NCBI RefSeq assembly: GCF_000276605.1
Contig: NZ_AKJX01000101.1
Span: 1 to 58,471 of the forward strand
DNA from: Acidovorax sp. CF316
GTDB lineage: Bacteria; Pseudomonadota; Gammaproteobacteria; Burkholderiales; Burkholderiaceae_C
Direction: 5' to 3'
Length of the DNA stretch: 58,471 nucleotides
Position numbers and translations under genes: made by a program. Every line of letters begins with the position of its first letter. The first letter of the stretch is position 1. Under the pieces are notes generated by a model, which worked only from the letters and a program-made list of their open reading frames with translations, ran no database searches and was not told the origin of the DNA. This document shows positions 22,608 to 31,234 of this stretch, piece after piece.

Positions 22608-24200
22608 CTAAAAGCCAACCGCCTGTCCGTCCCGGCGCGAGTCGGATGCTGCGATGTACCCATGCTCCGCCTTGTAGAGCAGCTGGGCTGACCCGAAGTC
22701 CAGGCTTTGGCGCTGCGCGACAGTGACGCTGTGTCCGCGGGCGCGCAGGGAGTCCGGCACATCGCCGGGGACATGCGATTCCAGCGTGACCGTGGGGCCT
22801 GGCTCCACGCGAAACCGTGGGGCATCACTCATGGCTTGCGGGTTTTGTCCGAAGCTGGCAAGCCGCGTCACCATCTGCACATGCCCTTGTGCCTGCATTG
22901 AGCCGCCCATGACGCCCATCGCCATCACGGGTGCGCCATGGCGCGTGATGAAGCCCGGGATGATGGTGTGCAGTGGACGTTTGCCTGGAGCGACGATATT
23001 CGGATGGCCCGGGACCAGGCTGAAGTCTTCGCCGCGATTGTGCAGACTGATACCGGTGCCTGGAACGACCACGCCGGAGCCAAAGCCATGGTAGTTCGAC
23101 TGGATGTAAGAGACCATGGTGCCAGCCGCATCCGCTGACGCAAGGTAGACCGTTCCGCCGGTTTTCGGCATGCCGGGGCCTGGATTGGCCGCGCGCTTCA
23201 TGTTGATGAGCTTCGCGCGCTCCGCCAGATAGGCAGCGTCGAGCAAGTGCGCCGCAGAGACAGGCGACATGGCAGGCGCATCGGCAGCATATTGGTGGAG
23301 GTCGGCGAAGGCCAGCTTCATCGCCTCCAGGCCCACGTGGTAGTAGTCGGCACTGTCCACTCCCATGCTTGCCAGGTCGAAATGGTCCAGGATGCCCAAT
23401 GCAATCAGTGCTGCCAGCCCTTGGCCATTCGGCGGAATCTCGTGCAAGGTGTAGCCGCGAAACGACTGCTCGATGGGCTCGACCCATTCGGCCCGGTGCG
23501 CCGCGAGATCGGTAGCGCGCAGCGCACCGCCGCACTGCTTGGCAAACGCTTCGATTTTCTCGGCGAGTTCGCCCCGGTAGAAACTCTCGCCGCCGCTCTC
23601 GGCAATGAGCTCGAGTGTCCTGGCTTGCGCTGGAAACCGCCAAAGCTCACCTGCGCGAGGAGCGCGCCCATCCCATGTGAACGCATCGCGGAAGCCCGGT
23701 TGGTCGATCAGTCGTGGAATCTGGTTGGCCCACTGCCTCGCAATTTGCGGCGAAACCATGAAGCCGTCCCGCGCGTACCGAACAGCCGGCTCGAACAGGC
23801 GCGCAAAAGGCAGTTTGCCAAAGCGATCCGACAGCGCCTTCCATCCCGCAACCTGGCCGGGCACGGTCACCGAATCCCAGCCCTTCTCTGGCATTTTTTC
23901 ATGCCTGCCGAAATACTGCGGCGTCCAGAGCGCGGGCGCGCGTCCGCTCGAGTTCAATCCATGCAACCTGCCTTCATGCCACACCAGCACGAACATGTCG
24001 CCGCCGATCCCGTTCATGACCGGTTCCACCACGGTCAGCGCAATAGCGGACGCCAATGCGCTATCGATGGCGTTGCCGCCCTGGTACAGCATGCTCAAAC
24101 CTGCCTGCGCCGCCAAAGGCTGGCTGGCGCTCACGGCATTGGCCGCGAGCAGTGGCATCTTTTGCGAGGGGTACGGGAACGACCAGTCAAAGGGCAGCAT
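22608..24200 (-). CDS. Gamma-glutamyltransferase family enzyme (Ntn hydrolase)
   Basis: From the ATG at 24200 the protein has 530 residues. Signatures are present: GGNAIDSALASAIALTVVEP near the start, GIGGDMFVLVW, and the autoprocessing site GGTVYLASADAAGTMVSY, where the Thr of GGT would become the N-terminal nucleophile of the small subunit. No clear signal peptide is seen, so this is closer to the cytoplasmic YwrD/oxamate-amidohydrolase-like group than to periplasmic Ggt. Upstream starts would overlap the divergent gntR gene, so 24200 is preferred. It forms a pair with the Bug protein and is likely regulated by GntR. Confidence 0.88.
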   Translation of the reverse strand: MLPFDWSFPYPSQKMPLLAANAVSASQPLAAQAGLSMLYQGGNAIDSALASAIALTVVEPVMNGIGGDMFVLVWHEGRLHGLNSSGRAPALWTPQYFGRHEKMPEKGWDSVTVPGQVAGWKALSDRFGKLPFARLFEPAVRYARDGFMVSPQIARQWANQIPRLIDQPGFRDAFTWDGRAPRAGELWRFPAQARTLELIAESGGESFYRGELAEKIEAFAKQCGGALRATDLAAHRAEWVEPIEQSFRGYTLHEIPPNGQGLAALIALGILDHFDLASMGVDSADYYHVGLEAMKLAFADLHQYAADAPAMSPVSAAHLLDAAYLAERAKLINMKRAANPGPGMPKTGGTVYLASADAAGTMVSYIQSNYHGFGSGVVVPGTGISLHNRGEDFSLVPGHPNIVAPGKRPLHTIIPGFITRHGAPVMAMGVMGGSMQAQGHVQMVTRLASFGQNPQAMSDAPRFRVEPGPTVTLESHVPGDVPDSLRARGHSVTVAQRQSLDFGSAQLLYKAEHGYIAASDSRRDGQAVGF

Positions 24201-24235
24201 GGGCCGGAGTATATTCGTGTATCCAATCCAATTGA

Positions 24236-24895
24236 ATGGCAAGCATGCTGACGCCCTTTTCGAGCCCCGCAACGGCGGAGGAAGAAGCCTATCGGTTCCT
24301 CCTCAACGGAATCCGCATGGGTCAGTTCAAGGCGGGCGACCGCATCGTGCCCGAGGAGATTGCGTCGCAATTGGGGATGAGTCGAATGCCGGTGCGCGAC
24401 GCGTTCCGGCGCCTTGCAACGCAAGAATTGCTCACCATCCGCCCCAACCGTGGTGCGGTGGTGCGGGGCCTGAACCATGCCGAGGCGATCGAGGTGTTCG
24501 AGATGCGGGCGGTGTTGGAAGGCTTGGCCGCAACAGCCGCTTTGAGCCGGATCGGCCCCGCGGACATTGATGAGCTCGAGCGGCGACTGGATGCCATGGA
24601 CCGATGCGCAGAAGATCTTTCCGCCTGGGTGACCGAGCACCGCGACTTCCACCTGTACTTGTGCGGCTTGAGTGCCCGTCCGCGACTGGTAGCGCAGATT
24701 GCGGCGCTCCACGTGTGCATCGAGCCCCATATGCGGCTATGGCTGCAGTCGACGTACAAGCCCAGACCGAGCCGCGAGGAGCACGGGTTCATCATCGACG
24801 CGCTGCGCCGCAAGCGCCCGGAGTTGATCGAAGCGGTGGTTCGCGAGCATGTTTGCAGCACGTTGGAAACACTCGCGAAACTCATGCGCCCCTGA
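24236..24895 (+). CDS. GntR-family transcriptional regulator (FCD subfamily)
   Basis: The 219-residue protein has an N-terminal GntR winged helix (residues about 12-75: KAGDRIVPEEIASQLGMSRM followed by PVRDAFRRLATQELL and RPNRGAVV) and a helical FCD ligand domain with the metal-site residues of that group (EMRAVLEG, EHRDFH, EHGFIIDALRR). It is divergent from the gamma-glutamyltransferase-Bug unit with only 35 bp between starts, so it very probably controls both. FCD regulators respond to carboxylic acids or amino acids. Confidence 0.9.
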   Translation: MASMLTPFSSPATAEEEAYRFLLNGIRMGQFKAGDRIVPEEIASQLGMSRMPVRDAFRRLATQELLTIRPNRGAVVRGLNHAEAIEVFEMRAVLEGLAATAALSRIGPADIDELERRLDAMDRCAEDLSAWVTEHRDFHLYLCGLSARPRLVAQIAALHVCIEPHMRLWLQSTYKPRPSREEHGFIIDALRRKRPELIEAVVREHVCSTLETLAKLMRP

Positions 24896-25001
24896 CCAGG
24901 CTGGCAGCCAACTGGATACAGTCTTACATTTTTGCCTGTCGCCGTAAGCATGTGAAGCGGCACGATGGCTTGCGCCAAGGCCGCTGCCCTGCCCTCCCTA
25001 C

Positions 25002-26096
25002 TCAACCAATCGATTCAACTTGACGGTACTGCTGGTAGGCCCGGCCAAAACGATTTGCCAGGAAATCCGTGAGAGCGACTTGCTCCTGGCGAATGAACCC
25101 GCGCTGAGGCAGCTTCCTTTCCCGAAACAGGTCAAGGGCCGCGCAGATCCCTGCAGCGGTTGTGATCTGGATGGCGGACAACGGGTATGCACCATCACGC
25201 TCGGCGAAGATCTTCCGCGCGAACACCTCCTGCACGAGCGCGCCGTTCTTGGTGCCGGAGACGGTGACGAAAACCAGCACCACGTCCTGCATGGTGGCGG
25301 GCATGCTGCGCCGAAGGACGGTCTTGAGTGTGTCCTGGTCGCTCTTGAGTTGCAGCTCATCCAGCAGAAATTGCATCAAGGCGCGATGCCCTGGGTAGCG
25401 CACCGTCTTGTAGTCAAGATTGCGCAGCTTTCCGTCCCAAGTTTCACACAAGGTTCCCAGACCACCCGACGTGTTGAAGGCTTCGTACTCCACCCCGTCC
25501 AGGGAAAAGTGCTCCAGCCCTTCGAGCGGCAGGGCCGAGATCACCTGGCCGTCGTGTATCGCCTCGCACGGATGGCAGTACTCATTGATGAGGCCATCCA
25601 CGCTCCACGTCAGGTTGTACTTGAGCGCATTTGTGGGAAACGCCGGCAATGCGCCCACACGCATCTTCACGTCGTGGAGAGCCTCGAAGCTGCTGGCAAG
25701 GTGGTGGGCCACGATCCCGATGAAGCCCGGGGCAAGGCCGCACTGGGGCATGAACGCAGTTTCAGCGTCCTGTGCGAGACGCTTGATTTCCTTGGTTGCC
25801 GCCACGTCCTCCGTCAGATCGAAGTAGTGGCAACGGGCTCGCAAGGCCGCCTGGGCAGCAGAAATTGCGAGGTGGTACGGGAGCGCATTGACCACTGCAA
25901 CGTGCCCGTCCAGGGCATTCGTGAGTTCAACGGCATTGGCGGTGTTGATGCACAGGGTCCGGATGCCCCTTTGGGCAAGCCGACCCAATGCGGCCTGGTC
26001 ACGGTCGAAGACCGTCAACTCATAGTCGCCATTGGTGTACAGCAGTTGGGCAATGGTTTGGCCGACGTGGCCTGCGCCGAGAAGAGCTACTTTCAT
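25002..26096 (-). CDS. Saccharopine dehydrogenase / lysine dehydrogenase-like oxidoreductase
   Basis: From the ATG at 26096 (AAGGAAA upstream) the protein has 364 residues. It has a Rossmann NAD(P) motif MKVALLGAGHVGQTIAQLL, the domain's VVNALPYHL and CHYFDLTED blocks, and MPQCGLAPGFIGIVAHHL typical of saccharopine dehydrogenase and lysine 6-dehydrogenase families. The probable reaction is NAD(P)-dependent oxidation of an amino acid. An Lrp-type regulator is divergent from it across a 175-bp spacer, the expected arrangement for an amino-acid catabolic gene. The substrate cannot be fixed from sequence alone. Confidence 0.82.
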   Translation of the reverse strand: MKVALLGAGHVGQTIAQLLYTNGDYELTVFDRDQAALGRLAQRGIRTLCINTANAVELTNALDGHVAVVNALPYHLAISAAQAALRARCHYFDLTEDVAATKEIKRLAQDAETAFMPQCGLAPGFIGIVAHHLASSFEALHDVKMRVGALPAFPTNALKYNLTWSVDGLINEYCHPCEAIHDGQVISALPLEGLEHFSLDGVEYEAFNTSGGLGTLCETWDGKLRNLDYKTVRYPGHRALMQFLLDELQLKSDQDTLKTVLRRSMPATMQDVVLVFVTVSGTKNGALVQEVFARKIFAERDGAYPLSAIQITTAAGICAALDLFRERKLPQRGFIRQEQVALTDFLANRFGRAYQQYRQVESIG

Positions 26097-26271
26097 GCGA
26101 GTTTCCTTGAGGAACGTGGTGGGTAGAGGCGATGCACCCGAGTGTTCCCAAACCCGCTGACGAAAAAAAGCATGAGTTCGACGAAATACCAACCATCTTC
26201 GCCGGAATGATGGAAAATAACGCCGAATCGTCACCCTCTCTCTTTTTTTGACTTCTGTCCTTCACCTGAAC

Positions 26272-26733
26272 GTGCCGACAAACCTTCCCGAAACACTGCT
26301 GCGCGACAAATTCGATCGGGAACTCATTGCGCTGCTGCAGGCCAACGCGCGTGAAAGCACCGCCAACCTGGCCCGCAAGCTCGGCGTGGCCAGAACCACG
26401 GTCGTGGCACGTCTTGCAAGACTCGAAGCAAACGGCCTCATCGGCGGCTACTCGGTGCGCCTCGGAGGCGAAGCAGTCGCACGGGGCGTACAGGCATTTG
26501 TGGGCATCGTGGTGCAGCCCAAAGCTGGCAAAGAAGTCATCAGGGAGCTGACGAAGTTTCCCGAATTGCTCCAGCTTGCATCGGTGAGCGGCGAGTTTGA
26601 CTACATGGCCACCCTTCGGGCAGACAACACGGCGCGGCTTGACGTGCTGCTTGATCAAATTGGGGAGATCGAGGGAGTCACCAGAACAAACACCTCGGTC
26701 ATTCTCGCCCTTCGAATCGACAGAGGTGGCTAG
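26272..26733 (+). CDS. Lrp/AsnC-family transcriptional regulator
   Basis: The protein of about 153 residues has an N-terminal AsnC-type HTH (FDRELIALLQANARES, then ANLARKLGVARTTVVARL) and a C-terminal RAM ligand-binding domain (VQAFVGIVVQPKAGKEV, VSGEFDYMATLRA, EGVTRTNTSVILA). The start is uncertain: a GTG at 26272 and a TTG at 26248 are in frame and neither has a convincing ribosome binding site. It is divergent from the saccharopine-dehydrogenase-like gene and probably regulates it in response to an amino acid. Confidence 0.87.
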   Translation: MPTNLPETLLRDKFDRELIALLQANARESTANLARKLGVARTTVVARLARLEANGLIGGYSVRLGGEAVARGVQAFVGIVVQPKAGKEVIRELTKFPELLQLASVSGEFDYMATLRADNTARLDVLLDQIGEIEGVTRTNTSVILALRIDRGG

Positions 26734-26863
26734 GCGGACACTGCAATCAGCATGACTGAAGCTGCACGTGTCAGCCCGGCAAAACCCGGCCGCTCGCAAC
26801 TGAGGTTCCCACCGGCCTTGCGCGGCCAGACACGGGAACCGCCGATGCTCCAGCCTTGATCCT

Positions 26864-28291
26864 TCAAGACTGGGACGCCAGGCGCTTGATGAGCTGGTAC
26901 ATGAACTCGCGGCCCTTGAGCAGTTCGGCCACGCCGATGTTTTCGTCAAGGGCATGCACCCCGGTCTTGTCGGGATCGACGAACAGTCCGGACACGCCGT
27001 ACATGGGGATGCCCGCAGCGCGAAAATGGCGGCTGTCCGTGGTGCTGACCCCCATGGTCGGTACCACGGGAACCCCTGGCCACATGCTGCCGCTGATGGA
27101 CTCGACGACCTGCATGAGTTCCGGCTTGAGCGGCGAACCGGGTGCCGGCTCTTCGCGCACCTGCTGCGTCACCTTGACCTTGGGGCCTGCGATCTCGCGC
27201 AGCTTCTGCTCCACGAATTCCAGATCCTGACCGGGCAGCGCACGGCAGTTGATGGTGGCCTTGGCGCTTTGGGCCTGCGCAGTGACGGCATGGCCGGCCT
27301 GCACCATGGTGGCCACGCAGGTGGTGCGCAGCAGGCCGATGATGGGGCCGCGGTTGGACAGCCGCTCCACCACGTCGGCCGGCGGATTTCCGCCCGCCAC
27401 CGCCAGGAAATCCGCACGCACGTCTTCGGCCTGCATGGGGGCGCTGCGTTCGAAATAGGTGCGCGCCGCCGGGTTGATGTCGACCGGAAAGCGGTACTGC
27501 CGCAGGCGCACCAGGGCTTCGGCCAGGTCGTAGATGGTGTTGGCCGGGGTGGGCCGGGCACTGTGCGCGCCCGGGCCGGTCGCCTCGAACTGGTATTGGA
27601 GAAAGGTCTTCTCCCCGATCTGCATCACATGCGCATGGGGCTTGCCGTTCTTGAGTTCGCCGCGGCCGCCCTCGTTGATGCCGAATTCCGCGTCGACGTC
27701 CTGGCGGCGATTCTTGAGCAGCCAGGAAGCCCCGTTGGCCGGTGAATCCCCCAACTCTTCGTCCGCTGTCAGCGCCAGCACCATGTCGCGGTTGGGCTTG
27801 AAGCCCTCGCGGCGCAACTGTGCAAGCGCAGAGACGTAGGAGGCGGCCATGGCCTTGTCGTCGATGGCGCCGCGGGCGATGTTGCGGCCGTCGACCTCCT
27901 GCAGCTTGAAGGGATCGGTTTTCCAGTCTTCGCGGCGGGCCTCCACCACGTCGATGTGGGCCAGCAGCAGCAGCGGCTTCTTCAGTCCCGTGCCCTTGTA
28001 GCGGCCCAGCAGGTTGCCCTTGCGCGGGTACGGCTCGATGACCTCGAAGTCGCCCGGGGCAAACCCCACGTCCAGCAGCCGCTGCCGCATGGCCTGCGAG
28101 GCCTCCGTGGTGCTGCCCACCGAGTCCGTGGTGTTGATCTCTATCAGCTGCTTGTAGATGCTCTTGAAGGTGTCGACCTCGGAGTCGGCGGCCGATGCGG
28201 CCGGCGCCGCAGGCGGGCGGCGAAGGAGAACGGTACGGACATGGTGGAACTCTCGTTGTTGGATGGTTTTGGGCCAGTTTGCTGCCTGCAC
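26864..28291 (-). CDS. M20-family metallopeptidase with damaged leader
   Basis: The 475-residue frame encodes a full M20 (carnosinase/ArgE-like) peptidase: LLAHIDVVEA (first metal His and catalytic Asp), RGAIDDKAM, DEELGDSPANG (catalytic Glu), the lid domain with GPGAHSARP, and DSRHFRAAGIP (last metal His). The 5' end is odd. The only in-frame start is a GTG at 28291 without a ribosome binding site, and no signal peptide follows. An out-of-frame ATG complementary to 28240-28242 begins a plausible leader (MSVPFSFAAR), and the body resumes with ASAADSEV, so an indel in the signal-peptide region is likely. The enzyme may be mislocalised or not made. Confidence 0.75.
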   Translation of the reverse strand: MQAANWPKTIQQREFHHVRTVLLRRPPAAPAASAADSEVDTFKSIYKQLIEINTTDSVGSTTEASQAMRQRLLDVGFAPGDFEVIEPYPRKGNLLGRYKGTGLKKPLLLLAHIDVVEARREDWKTDPFKLQEVDGRNIARGAIDDKAMAASYVSALAQLRREGFKPNRDMVLALTADEELGDSPANGASWLLKNRRQDVDAEFGINEGGRGELKNGKPHAHVMQIGEKTFLQYQFEATGPGAHSARPTPANTIYDLAEALVRLRQYRFPVDINPAARTYFERSAPMQAEDVRADFLAVAGGNPPADVVERLSNRGPIIGLLRTTCVATMVQAGHAVTAQAQSAKATINCRALPGQDLEFVEQKLREIAGPKVKVTQQVREEPAPGSPLKPELMQVVESISGSMWPGVPVVPTMGVSTTDSRHFRAAGIPMYGVSGLFVDPDKTGVHALDENIGVAELLKGREFMYQLIKRLASQS

Positions 28292-28484
28292 CTGTCAATG
28301 CGCTGTCGGTTGCGCAAGGGGTTTCCCGGATCAACGCGGCTCCGGGCGTGGCCTGCCTGCTACCTGTCAGCGCCCTTCCCCACCACGCCGTCGGGGCATC
28401 GAAAATTTTTTTGCGCATCTTCAACCCCATTTCTCCGCCCCGTTCGTTTCACCCAGTACCAACACTTCGATTGATGGAGCTGCC

Positions 28485-29372
28485 ATGAAATCCGGTTCAC
28501 TGATCCTTCCCGCACTGACGGCATTGGCCGCCATGCTGTCGCTGGCCAGCCTGCCTGCCCAGGCCATCGGCCGCCTGGCCGACGTCACCATCGTGGACCG
28601 GGATACCGGCGCCACGCTGCCGGTGCACTACGCCAAAGGCGAATACTGGGTGGCCGGCCGGCCCGGCGCGCGCTATGCCGTCACCGTGCACAACCGCACC
28701 GGCGAGCGCGTGCTGGCCGTGCCGTCGGTGGATGGCGTGAACGTGCTTAGCGGCGAAACCGCGGCGTGGGACCAGCGCGGCTATGTGTTCTCGGCCTATG
28801 AGCGCTACCAGATCACCGGCTGGCGCAAGAGCAGCAGCGAGGTCGCCGCGTTCGAGTTCTCCAGCGTCGCCAACTCCTATGCGGGCCGCACCGGCCGACC
28901 GGCCAATGTGGGGGTGATCGGCGTGGCGCTGTTCCGTGAGCAGCAGCCCCTGCCGGCACCCGTGGTCACCCCCGAGCCCTACAGCCAGCGCCGCGACAGC
29001 AGCAGCAATGACAGTGCCGGCCTGGGGCGCCTGCGCGAGGAGCCGGCGGCACCTGCCGCCGCAGCCGCACCGGCCCCGGCGCAGGAAGCCGAGTCCTCGG
29101 CGCGCGCTCTTGGCGCAGGCAGCCTGGCGAAGGCGGCGCCGGCGCCATCGGCCAAGCTTGGCACGGCGCATGGCCAGCGCGAGACCTCCGTGGTCTCGCA
29201 CACCAGCTTCACGCGCCTGCAGGAGCGCCCCAACGAAGTCATCAGCATCCGCTACGACAGCCGCGAGAACCTGGTGGCCTACGGCGTGATTCGCGAGCAA
29301 CCGGTGCGCCCGCCGATCCCGCGCGCCTTTCCCCAGTCGGACGCCGTGTCCTATGTGCCCGACCCCAGGTGA
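28485..29372 (+). CDS. Exported protein upstream of ECF sigma gene
   Basis: The 295-residue protein starts at an ATG with GGAG six bases upstream. A signal peptide (ALTALAAMLSLASLPAQA) is followed by a folded N-terminal domain of about 130 residues with VTVHNRTGERVLAVPSVDGV and YQITGWRKSSSEVAAFEFSS, which resembles surface beta-domains of unknown function, then an Ala/Pro/Glu-rich linker and a C-terminal conserved patch (TSFTRLQERPNEVISIRYDS). It precedes a sigma factor and membrane ankyrin gene by 36 bp and is probably their partner, as a sensor or target. No family name can be given with certainty. Confidence 0.75.
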   Translation: MKSGSLILPALTALAAMLSLASLPAQAIGRLADVTIVDRDTGATLPVHYAKGEYWVAGRPGARYAVTVHNRTGERVLAVPSVDGVNVLSGETAAWDQRGYVFSAYERYQITGWRKSSSEVAAFEFSSVANSYAGRTGRPANVGVIGVALFREQQPLPAPVVTPEPYSQRRDSSSNDSAGLGRLREEPAAPAAAAAPAPAQEAESSARALGAGSLAKAAPAPSAKLGTAHGQRETSVVSHTSFTRLQERPNEVISIRYDSRENLVAYGVIREQPVRPPIPRAFPQSDAVSYVPDPR

Positions 29373-29408
29373 TGGCCCCCGGCGCAGCTCGGCAGGCTTC
29401 GCCGGTGG

Positions 29409-30032
29409 ATGAGAGGCCCGCATAATGCGCGGGTGCAGACCGCCCAGTCCCCCGACGATGCCGACGAGACGCTGATGCTGCGCTATGCGGCCGGCGACAT
29501 GGGCGCGTTCGACACGCTGTACGGCCGGCACGAGCTGGCCGTATGGCGCTTCGTGCTGCGCAGCGTGAAGGTCCAGGCGGTGGCGGACGACCTGCTGCAG
29601 GACGTCTGGTTTGCCGTGGCGCGCAACGCAGCCAGCTATGAAGTCAAGGCGAAATTCCGCACCTGGCTGTTCACCCTGGCCCACAACCGGCTGGTGGACC
29701 ACCTGCGCACCACCCGCAACCACGCCAGCCTGGATGCGGACGACGGCGACGGCAGCGGCGCAGGAGGCTCCGGCCTGGCCGACACGCTGGCGGCCGACTC
29801 CGGCTTCGGCCCGGTGCGGCAGCTGCAGTCGCGCGAGCAGGCGGCTGCCCTGATCGCTGCGGTCGAGCAATTGCCGTTCGAGCAGCGCGAGGCCTTTCTT
29901 CTGCAGGCCGAAGGCGACCTCAGCGTGCAGGAGATCGCGCAAACGACCGGCGTCCATTTTGAAACCGCCAAGAGCCGCCTGCGCTATGCGCGCACCAGCC
30001 TTCGCCAACAGCTACAGGAGTTTGCACCATGA
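29409..30032 (+). CDS. ECF-type RNA polymerase sigma factor
   Basis: The 207-residue protein has sigma region 2 (residues about 22-90: LMLRYAAGDMGAFDTLYGRH, DLLQDVWFAVARN, KFRTWLFTLAHNRLVDHLR) and region 4 (about 140-200: VEQLPFEQREAFLLQAEGDL, QEIAQTTGVHFETAKSRLRY). A GTG at 29433 is an alternative start. Its stop overlaps the start of the following membrane protein in an ATGA, the usual coupling between an ECF factor and its anti-sigma factor. The genes it controls are unknown. Confidence 0.9.
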   Translation: MRGPHNARVQTAQSPDDADETLMLRYAAGDMGAFDTLYGRHELAVWRFVLRSVKVQAVADDLLQDVWFAVARNAASYEVKAKFRTWLFTLAHNRLVDHLRTTRNHASLDADDGDGSGAGGSGLADTLAADSGFGPVRQLQSREQAAALIAAVEQLPFEQREAFLLQAEGDLSVQEIAQTTGVHFETAKSRLRYARTSLRQQLQEFAP

Positions 30033-31174
30033 GCGCGCGGGACGACGAGCTGACCCAGCGGTACCGCGAAGCCAGCGAACAGGACGGTGCCCGCCCCGGC
30101 GCCCATGTCCGCGACGCCGTGCGTGCCCATGCCCAGATGCTGGCAGCGGCCACGGCCGCCCTGCCCGCCTCCCCTGCCCCCCAGCAGCCTGCCGCCAACC
30201 AGTCGCGCTGGAAGGTATCGGCCCTGGCCACCGTGGCCGTGGTGGGACTGACCGGCCTGCTGCTGCTGCAGTTCCAGCGCGGGACGCCCGAGGAGCAGGA
30301 AATCGCCTACGGCCAGCGCCGCGCTACGCCCTCCGCCAGCGTGCAGGCACCCGCCACAGCGCCGCCCGCACCTGCAGCCACGCCACAAGCCCCTGCGGCC
30401 GCCGCTCCCGAGCCCTCCGCGCCCGCGCCATTGCAACGCAGCGCCCATGAGGAGGCCAGCGCACTGGCCAGGCCCCAGGCCCACCAGCCCGCCGCACCGG
30501 CGCCAGGGCCCACCCGGCCGCTGGCCAAGACGGCGCCGGCCCCCGCCATCCAGGAGGCCCAAGCTCCACCAGCGCCAGGGAACGTCGGCGCCGTGTCGGG
30601 CTTCCCCGCCTCACCAGCCGCCGCGCCGACACTGCCTTCCACGCCCCCACGCACGGAAATGCGCGAGCGCCTGGCGGCCCAGGATGCAGCGGTCGCGAAA
30701 TCGGCGGCGCCACCGCCACCGTCTCCTTCGGCGGCAGCCCCTGCAGAGGCCGCTGAAGCCGCTCGCTCGTACCTGCCAGAACCAGCGCGGCCTGCGGCAC
30801 AGGCAGCAGCAGCGGGCAGCGGCCTGCGGCGAGACGGTGCGGCGGACAACCGCCTGACCGCGGCCGCCCCGCGCGCCGACAGCGGGCGCAGCAGCGCCGC
30901 GCTGCCGGATGCCCTGCGGGAAGCGGCCCGCGCAGGCCGTACCCCAGAGGTAGAAAGCCTCATCGCCCAAGGCGCCGCCATCGACGCCCGCGACAATCTG
31001 GGCAGGACGGCGCTGATGCTCGCCGCCGCCAACGGCCAGACCACCACGGTCCAGAGGCTGCTGGCCCTGGGCGCCAACCCCGCCTTGGTGGACCATGAAG
31101 GCCTGAGCGCGGCCCAGCAAGCCAGAAGGTTGGGCCACACCCGCATTGCGGAATTGATCGACGCCGGCTCCTGA
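30029..31174 (+). CDS. Membrane ankyrin-repeat protein, putative anti-sigma factor
   Basis: The 381-residue protein has a short cytoplasmic N-terminus (DDELTQRYREASEQDGARPG), one transmembrane helix at about residues 63-82 (SALATVAVVGLTGLLLLQF), about 200 residues of low-complexity Ala/Pro sequence, and C-terminal ankyrin repeats (LREAARAGRTPEVESLIAQG, GRTALMLAAANGQTTTVQRL, GLSAAQQARRLGHTRIAELI). The N-terminus followed by a single membrane span and the 4-bp overlap with the sigma gene are what one expects of an anti-sigma factor. An ankyrin sensor domain across the membrane is unusual for that role. Confidence 0.75.
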   Translation: MSARDDELTQRYREASEQDGARPGAHVRDAVRAHAQMLAAATAALPASPAPQQPAANQSRWKVSALATVAVVGLTGLLLLQFQRGTPEEQEIAYGQRRATPSASVQAPATAPPAPAATPQAPAAAAPEPSAPAPLQRSAHEEASALARPQAHQPAAPAPGPTRPLAKTAPAPAIQEAQAPPAPGNVGAVSGFPASPAAAPTLPSTPPRTEMRERLAAQDAAVAKSAAPPPPSPSAAAPAEAAEAARSYLPEPARPAAQAAAAGSGLRRDGAADNRLTAAAPRADSGRSSAALPDALREAARAGRTPEVESLIAQGAAIDARDNLGRTALMLAAANGQTTTVQRLLALGANPALVDHEGLSAAQQARRLGHTRIAELIDAGS

Positions 31175-31234
31175 GGCCGCCAGCCGGTTCCCCACTGCGG
31201 GCGTCGAGGGGCCGCCTTTTCCCGGCCCGCAGGC

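Noticed and set aside
24896..25001. Terminator between the convergent gntR and saccharopine-dehydrogenase-like genes
   Set aside because: No stem of useful length followed by a T run could be found.
21471..26815. Short similar stretches CGCAACTGAGGTT at about 21472 and 26800 as possible direct repeats flanking the gamma-glutamyltransferase to Lrp segment
   Set aside because: Only about 13 bases match, with no extension on either side, and no integrase or other mobile gene lies between them. Chance similarity is more likely than element ends.
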